From the NCBI GenBank assembly GCA_003516955.1, contig DPBN01000084.1, positions 1 to 5,210 of the forward strand: DNA of 5,210 bases. The letters run 5' to 3'. The notes under the pieces are model-generated. The model was not told where the DNA came from. It searched no databases and saw only the letters and a program-made list of their open reading frames with translations. The position numbers and the translations under genes were made by a program. How positions within the stretch are numbered: position 1 is the stretch's first letter; the number at the start of each line of letters is the position of its first letter. This DNA comes from Armatimonadota bacterium. GTDB lineage: Bacteria > Armatimonadota > Fimbriimonadia > Fimbriimonadales > Fimbriimonadaceae. Below are positions 1 to 5,210 of the stretch, piece by piece.

Positions 1-631
1 CCTGGCGCAGGCCGCCATCGGTCCGGGCATGGAGGTGTTCTCCTCCTACTCGCGCGTGCTGCACGCCGACGGCCGGCCGATGACCGTGCGCGAAGCGCTG
101 GCCCTCATCAACCAGACCCTGGACGAGACGCTCGCCGAACAGGAGGGCGAGTTCGACGCCGACACGCGCTGGGCCATCGCCTGGTTCGACCAGCACGGCT
201 TCGACGAGGGCGGCTTCGGCGACGCCGAGCTGCTGAGCAAGGCCAAGAACACCAGCGTGGAGGGGCTGGTGGGCGCGGGAGTGGCGCTCTCGGCCAGGGG
301 CAAGGTTCGGCTGCTGCGCCCCGACGAGCTGCCCAAGGACTGGGAGCCCGCCAAGGACAGTCGGCGCACCGTCTGGGAGGCCACGCACCACCTGGTGCGA
401 CGGCTGGAGGCGGGCGGGGTGCGGGCCGCGGGGGAGCTGGTCCGCCTGCTCGGTTCGGAGGCCGACGCCGCCCGCGACCTGGCCTACCGGCTGTACGCCG
501 TCTGCGAGCGGCGGAAGCGGGCCGCCGAGGCGCTGGCGTACAACAGCCTGGTCCAGGCCTGGCCGGACATCCTGCAGGCCGCTTCCGGCGCGGACACCGG
601 CGAGGCGGAGCAGATCAGAATGGACCTGTGA
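1..631 (+). CDS. DUF1156-type adenine-specific DNA methyltransferase, C-terminal part (5' end outside window)
   Basis: The reading frame is already open at base 2 and ends at TGA 629-631, giving 209 residues that I recognise as the C-terminal end of DUF1156 (COG1743-like) DNA methyltransferases. Family-typical segments are LAQAAIGPGM at the very start, ALALINQTLDE, FDADTRWAIAWF, the KNTSVEGLV stretch (about bases 245-271), VRLLRPDELP, LAYRLYAVCERR and ALAYNSLVQAWPDI near the end. Family members are usually around 900-1000 residues, so most of the gene, including the AdoMet-binding and catalytic motifs, lies to the left and cannot be checked here. The ATG at 29 is internal: homology extends upstream of it without a break. 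The family is thought to methylate adenine in DNA and, in defence loci, presumably protects host DNA. It lies 47 bases upstream of the HEPN-ATPase gene on the same strand, consistent with one operon. Confidence 0.88.
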   Translation, partial: LAQAAIGPGMEVFSSYSRVLHADGRPMTVREALALINQTLDETLAEQEGEFDADTRWAIAWFDQHGFDEGGFGDAELLSKAKNTSVEGLVGAGVALSARGKVRLLRPDELPKDWEPAKDSRRTVWEATHHLVRRLEAGGVRAAGELVRLLGSEADAARDLAYRLYAVCERRKRAAEALAYNSLVQAWPDILQAASGADTGEAEQIRMDL

Positions 632-669
632 CCTTGCCTGTCCGGTCGCGAACCTTTTGGGGGTAGAAC

Positions 670-676
670 GGAAGGA
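670..676 (+). promoter_or_regulatory. Ribosome binding site of the HEPN-DUF499 gene
   Basis: GGAAGGA lies just upstream of the ATG at 679. The core GGAAGG is three bases from the start codon, which is rather close, but no better site is present. An in-frame TAG at 664-666 rules out any start further upstream, so this site and the ATG at 679 go together. Confidence 0.6.
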
Positions 677-678
677 CC

Positions 679-4029
<3,351 letters not shown>

Positions 4030-4061
4030 CGCCTCCCCGGGCCTCTCTCGTGGCCGGAGAA

Positions 4062-4079
4062 CGGTAACGGCGGTAACGG
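4062..4079 (+). repeat. Perfect 9-bp tandem repeat, two copies of CGGTAACGG
   Basis: CGGTAACGG is present at 4062-4070 and immediately again at 4071-4079. The AT-containing core (GTAAC) stands out in the very GC-rich surroundings, 33 bases after the stop codon of the ATPase gene. A direct repeat with near one-helical-turn spacing is a format used by some regulator binding sites, but no known operator is recognised. Confidence 0.55.
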
Positions 4080-4119
4080 AGTCGGGTGCGCGAGGTGCGC
4101 GCGGGGGCGGGATAGGGTG

Positions 4120-4145
4120 GGAGCGGGGGAGCGCCGCCCCGCTCC
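4120..4145 (+). terminator. Inverted repeat, possible intrinsic terminator without U-tract
   Basis: GGAGCGGGG (4120-4128) is the exact reverse complement of CCCCGCTCC (4137-4145), giving a 9-bp GC-rich stem with an 8-base loop. No run of T follows, so it is not a classical rho-independent terminator. Such stems can still attenuate transcription in high-GC bacteria. It lies 91 bases downstream of the ATPase stop codon. It could equally be an operator or simply a leader hairpin. Confidence 0.35.
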
Positions 4146-4181
4146 GTTCCGCGGCCATCACCCCTCGGGCTCGGTTGCGGG

Positions 4182-4215
4182 CTTGGCGCGGCGGGAGGGT
4201 ACCTTCCTCGCCAAG
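4182..4215 (+). repeat. Extended inverted repeat (bulged hairpin) in the helicase leader
   Basis: CTTGGCG (4182-4188) pairs perfectly with CGCCAAG (4209-4215). Inside it, GGGAGG (4193-4198) pairs with CCTTCCT (4202-4208) through about six further pairs, two of them G-U, closed by a GTAC tetraloop at 4199-4202, with four bases (4189-4192) bulged on the 5' side. The DNA core is the palindrome GGTACC. The element ends 42 bases before the helicase ATG. It could be an mRNA leader hairpin or a protein-binding palindrome. Function is unknown. Confidence 0.45.
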
Positions 4216-4229
4216 GCGCCGGCGCGGAA

Positions 4230-4242
4230 CGGCAGCTTGCCG
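4230..4242 (+). repeat. Small hairpin abutting the helicase ribosome binding site
   Basis: CGGCA (4230-4234) and TGCCG (4238-4242) form a perfect 5-bp stem with a 3-base loop. The 3' arm ends on the first base of the Shine-Dalgarno sequence, so the hairpin could tune ribosome access. It is short, and chance formation in GC-rich DNA is quite possible. Confidence 0.25.
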
Positions 4243-4248
4243 AGAAGG
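4242..4248 (+). promoter_or_regulatory. Ribosome binding site of the SNF2 helicase gene
   Basis: GAGAAGG ends nine bases before ATG 4258, a normal spacing. It decides the start: the frame is open further upstream with weak alternatives (GTG 4117, TTG 4183, TTG 4237), but none has as good a site, and family-like sequence begins at 4258. Confidence 0.65.
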
Positions 4249-4257
4249 TTCAGACGG

Positions 4258-5210
4258 ATGGCGAGACTCGAGGATCTGAAGACCGGCATCGTCGTGGAGG
4301 GGCTCGTGGCCACCGAGCAGGCCACCGTGCTGAACGCCACCTGGTACGGCACGGACGCCCTGCAGGTGGCTTACAAGACCGAGAGCGGAACGCTGGGCGA
4401 GACCCTCCTGTTCCGGGACTCGGAACCGAGCCTGCGCGTGGTGGAGGCGGCGCGTGCCTTCTCGTTCGACGGCGACGGGAGCCTCTTCCGTCTGGTCGCG
4501 GAGGCGCGGCGCATCCAGCTGGCCCACCTCTACGACCCCCTCCTGGCGGTCCACACCTCCGTCATCGAGCCCCTGCCGCACCAGATCACGGCGGTCTACG
4601 AGACGATGCTGCCTCGGCAACCCCTGCGCTTTCTGCTGGCGGACGATCCGGGCGCGGGCAAGACGATCATGGCCGGGTTGCTGATCAAGGAACTGATGGC
4701 GCGCGCGGACCTGCGCCGGTGCCTGATCGTGTGCCCGGGCAGCCTCGTGGAGCAATGGCAGGACGAGCTGTACCGGCGCTTCCAGTTGCCCTTCGAGATC
4801 CTCACCAGCGACCAGGTCGAGGCGTCCCGCACGGGCAACTGGTTCCTGGAGCACGACCTGGCGATCGCCCGTCTGGACAAGCTGAGCCGTGACGAGGCGC
4901 TCCACCAGAAACTGCGCGCGCCCGAGGCGTTTTGGGACCTGGTGGTGTGCGACGAGGCCCACAAGATGTCCGCCACTACCTTCGGAAGCGAGGTCCGCTA
5001 CACCAAGCGGTACCAGTTGGGCCGCCTGCTGTCGTCCGTCACCCGTCACCTCCTCCTGATGACAGCCACGCCCCACAACGGCAAGGAGGCCGACTTCCGG
5101 CTCTTCCTGGCTCTGCTCGACGCAGACCGGTTCGAGGGCGCGCACCGGCGGGAGGGGCGGCGCGACGACGCCACGGACCTGATGCGGCGGATGGTCAAGG
5201 AAAGCCTCCT
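4258..5210 (+). CDS. SNF2-type DEAH helicase, DrmD-like, N-terminal part (3' end outside window)
   Basis: Starts at ATG 4258 and stays open to the window end: 317 codons plus two bases. Residues about 1-95 form a family-specific N-terminal region (LEDLKTGIVVEGL, then YKTESGTLGETLLFRDSEP). The helicase core follows: Q-like motif LPHQ (106-109), motif I DDPGAGKT (129-136, K135), motif Ia LIVCPGSLVEQW (156-167), motif II DEAH (232-235) within LVVCDEAHKMS, and motif III MTATPHNGK (268-276). The second RecA lobe and C-terminus lie outside. This group of SNF2-like ATPases includes DrmD of class 1 DISARM; members translocate on DNA using ATP. No drmA, drmB or drmC is visible, so I give no symbol. 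It lies 228 bases after the HEPN-ATPase gene, same strand, and probably acts with the methyltransferase and ATPase in one defence system. Other possibility: a stand-alone HepA/RapA-like helicase, less likely in this context. Confidence 0.88.
   Translation, partial: MARLEDLKTGIVVEGLVATEQATVLNATWYGTDALQVAYKTESGTLGETLLFRDSEPSLRVVEAARAFSFDGDGSLFRLVAEARRIQLAHLYDPLLAVHTSVIEPLPHQITAVYETMLPRQPLRFLLADDPGAGKTIMAGLLIKELMARADLRRCLIVCPGSLVEQWQDELYRRFQLPFEILTSDQVEASRTGNWFLEHDLAIARLDKLSRDEALHQKLRAPEAFWDLVVCDEAHKMSATTFGSEVRYTKRYQLGRLLSSVTRHLLLMTATPHNGKEADFRLFLALLDADRFEGAHRREGRRDDATDLMRRMVKESL

Larger units (their letters stand above)
4030..4257 (+). other. 228-base structured intergenic region between the HEPN-ATPase and helicase genes
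   Basis: No convincing gene lies here. The frame shared by the two flanking genes happens to lack stop codons throughout, but its translation is Arg/Gly/Ala/Pro-rich and looks non-coding. The region holds a perfect 9-bp tandem repeat (4062-4079), an inverted repeat at 4120-4145, a longer one at 4182-4215, a small hairpin at 4230-4242 and a ribosome binding site at 4242-4248. It is much longer than the 47-base gap upstream, so the helicase may have its own promoter or leader control. I see no clear sigma70-type -35/-10 pair; TAGGGT at 4113-4118 fits a loose -10 only and has no good -35. Confidence 0.6.

Noticed and set aside
29..31. ATG as the start of a separate small gene
   Set aside because: Family-typical methyltransferase sequence continues upstream to base 2, so this Met is internal to a gene that begins outside the window.
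4113..4118. TAGGGT as a -10 promoter element for the helicase
   Set aside because: It fits a loose TANNNT consensus, but the sequence about 17 bases upstream has no -35-like hexamer. Not enough to call a promoter.

Overview
The window is a GC-rich (roughly 70% by eye) bacterial segment with three genes in a row on the + strand. The middle gene is complete and the two outer genes are cut by the window edges. Codon third positions are strongly G/C, and purine-rich Shine-Dalgarno sequences precede both visible starts. This fits a high-GC bacterium such as an actinobacterium, myxobacterium, gemmatimonad or similar, but nothing here fixes the phylum.

Layout: (1) bases 1-631 encode the last 209 residues of a large DUF1156-type (COG1743-like) adenine-specific DNA methyltransferase. 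(2) A 47-base gap with a ribosome binding site follows. (3) Bases 679-4029 encode a 1116-residue protein with an N-terminal Swt1-like HEPN domain (intact R-N-x-x-x-H motif), a DUF499/COG1483-type P-loop ATPase body, a glycine-rich linker and a conserved C-terminal domain. (4) A 228-base intergenic region holds a perfect 9-bp tandem repeat, two sizeable inverted repeats, a small hairpin and a ribosome binding site. (5) Bases 4258-5210 encode the first 317 residues of an SNF2-type DEAH helicase resembling DrmD of DISARM; it runs off the right edge.

Taken together this looks like a restriction-modification-like antiviral defence operon: a DNA methyltransferase that could mark self DNA, a HEPN-ATPase that could act as a nucleotide-driven switch or effector, and an SNF2 translocase that could track along foreign DNA. 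The family assignments rest on recognisable motifs. The defence role is inferred from the families and their association. No classical restriction endonuclease domain is visible in the window, so the HEPN domain is the only nuclease-like module seen. All long minus-strand and alternate-frame open frames appear to be shadows caused by high GC content.
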